Shown here one piece after another: positions 63,712 to 64,000 of a stretch of DNA of 64,000 nt. The notes beneath the pieces were generated by a model. That model did not search any database. It saw nothing but the letters and a program-made list of their open reading frames with translations, and had not been told where the DNA came from. Numbering within the stretch: the first letter of the stretch is position 1; every line of letters starts with the position of its first letter. The position numbers and the translations under genes are program-made. Origin of the DNA: Psychrobacter phenylpyruvicus DSM 7000 = NBRC 102152 (GTDB lineage: Bacteria > Pseudomonadota > Gammaproteobacteria > Pseudomonadales > Moraxellaceae); assembly GCF_000685805.1 (NCBI RefSeq), contig NZ_JMKP01000012.1, positions 19,021 through 83,020 on the forward strand, given 5' to 3'.

Positions 63712-63912
63712 TTATTTATTAAACCCTCGTTCTTTAATATAGCTATCAAAAATCTTTTTCATTTCAGGTTGATACAGCTTAATATACTCATGAGCTATGC
63801 CGCGACTGCCACTAGGGTGAGGAAAGCAAACTACCTGACAATGTTCAAACTTTTGAAAACTGATTTTAAATCTAGTATGACTAGATGGTTTTTGAACAAT
63901 GAACCGCCCCGA
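63712..63912 (-). pseudogene. Headless 3' end of an unidentified gene
   Basis: The minus-strand frame between stops at 63913-63915 and 63712-63714 encodes about 66 residues with no plausible start. Its content looks like real protein: KFEHCQVVCFPHPSGSRG, then AHEYIKLYQPEMKKIFDSY and ERGFNK. The FPHPSGS motif and the closing helix resemble the ends of small nucleic-acid or glycosylase-like enzymes, but I cannot name the family. The 5' part is missing or in another frame. Confidence 0.35.
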
Positions 63913-63928
63913 CTATATCGGAGAGTGG

Positions 63929-63962
63929 ATTGCTTGAGTCAGGCAGCTTTGTCTGACTCATT
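63929..63962. other. Inverted repeat near right edge
   Basis: GAGTCAG and CTGACTC, 7-bp arms around about 10 bases, in the sequence beyond the headless gene end. Possible terminator stem or mobile-element end; no T-tract. Confidence 0.3.
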
Positions 63963-64000
63963 AAGGCTATCATAGTATCGTCTCTCAAACTCAAAAGGCG

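Noticed and set aside
63769..63975. Plus-strand 68-codon ORF near the right edge
   Set aside because: The minus strand over the same region carries protein-like sequence (FPHPSGS motif) and the plus ORF lacks a ribosome site.

Overview
The window looks like a chromosomal segment of a gamma-proteobacterium of the Moraxellaceae, most likely Psychrobacter or a close relative. This rests on gene content and protein style (moderately AT-rich DNA, Gln/Asn-rich linkers, the prpB-prpC-acnD-prpF order, a recC-recB-recD cluster, a pha cluster with a DUF3141 gene); no search could be run. No rRNA, tRNA, CRISPR array or intact insertion sequence was seen.

Region by region. 1-3.9 kb: iron-siderophore uptake, an fhuC-fhuD-fhuB type ABC operon (fhuB runs off the left edge) divergent from a ViuB-type siderophore-interacting reductase, with a candidate Fur box between them. 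4-6.4 kb: a flavin amine oxidase and a BASS-family transporter. 7.0-11.2 kb: an accessory island of polymorphic-toxin debris, all on the minus strand. It holds a frameshifted CdiA/FHA-type gene ending in an apparent alpha/beta-hydrolase toxin domain, a small membrane protein placed as its immunity protein, a second presumptive immunity protein, and a 5'-truncated toxin fragment. 11.4-13.3 kb: a DarT1-associated NADAR antitoxin homologue without a DarT toxin, a DUF962 protein and a small lipoprotein. 13.4-16.6 kb: an alcohol-oxidation module (aldehyde dehydrogenase, AdhP-type alcohol dehydrogenase, DUF779). 17.0-19.6 kb: a tandem pair of divergent Nramp-like transporters. 19.9-28.5 kb: a lipoprotein, a LysR regulator and the 2-methylcitrate (propionate) cycle genes prpB, prpC, acnD and prpF. 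28.7-31.2 kb: an ABC exporter and a membrane-anchored ElaA-like acetyltransferase.

31.4-35.8 kb: the DUF2868/DUF3482 GTPase pair runs tail-to-tail into an ArsA-like ATPase and its small CC-terminal partner. 36.1-43.7 kb: polyhydroxyalkanoate metabolism (phaB, phasin, phaC, DUF3141 protein, CaiB-type CoA transferase). The propionate and PHA clusters together suggest active short-chain acyl-CoA handling and carbon storage. 43.8-45.4 kb: a CstA-family transporter. 45.7-49.4 kb: a two-gene operon of large uncharacterised lipoproteins. 49.7-51.0 kb: a hypothetical protein and a hypoxanthine/guanine phosphoribosyltransferase. 51.1-62.7 kb: recC-recB-recD, encoding subunits clearly larger than the E. 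coli ones and carrying five copies of an 18-bp motif read as Leu-Glu-Asn-Ser-Leu-Ser or a close variant. 62.8-64.0 kb: a second degenerate accessory patch with a membrane protein, a RhuM-like remnant and a headless 3' gene end.

Most promising for something new: the toxin/immunity island at 7.0-11.2 kb, the orphan NADAR protein at 11.4-12.1 kb, the repeated 18-mer in recBCD, and the Nramp-like pair whose DPGN motif is replaced.
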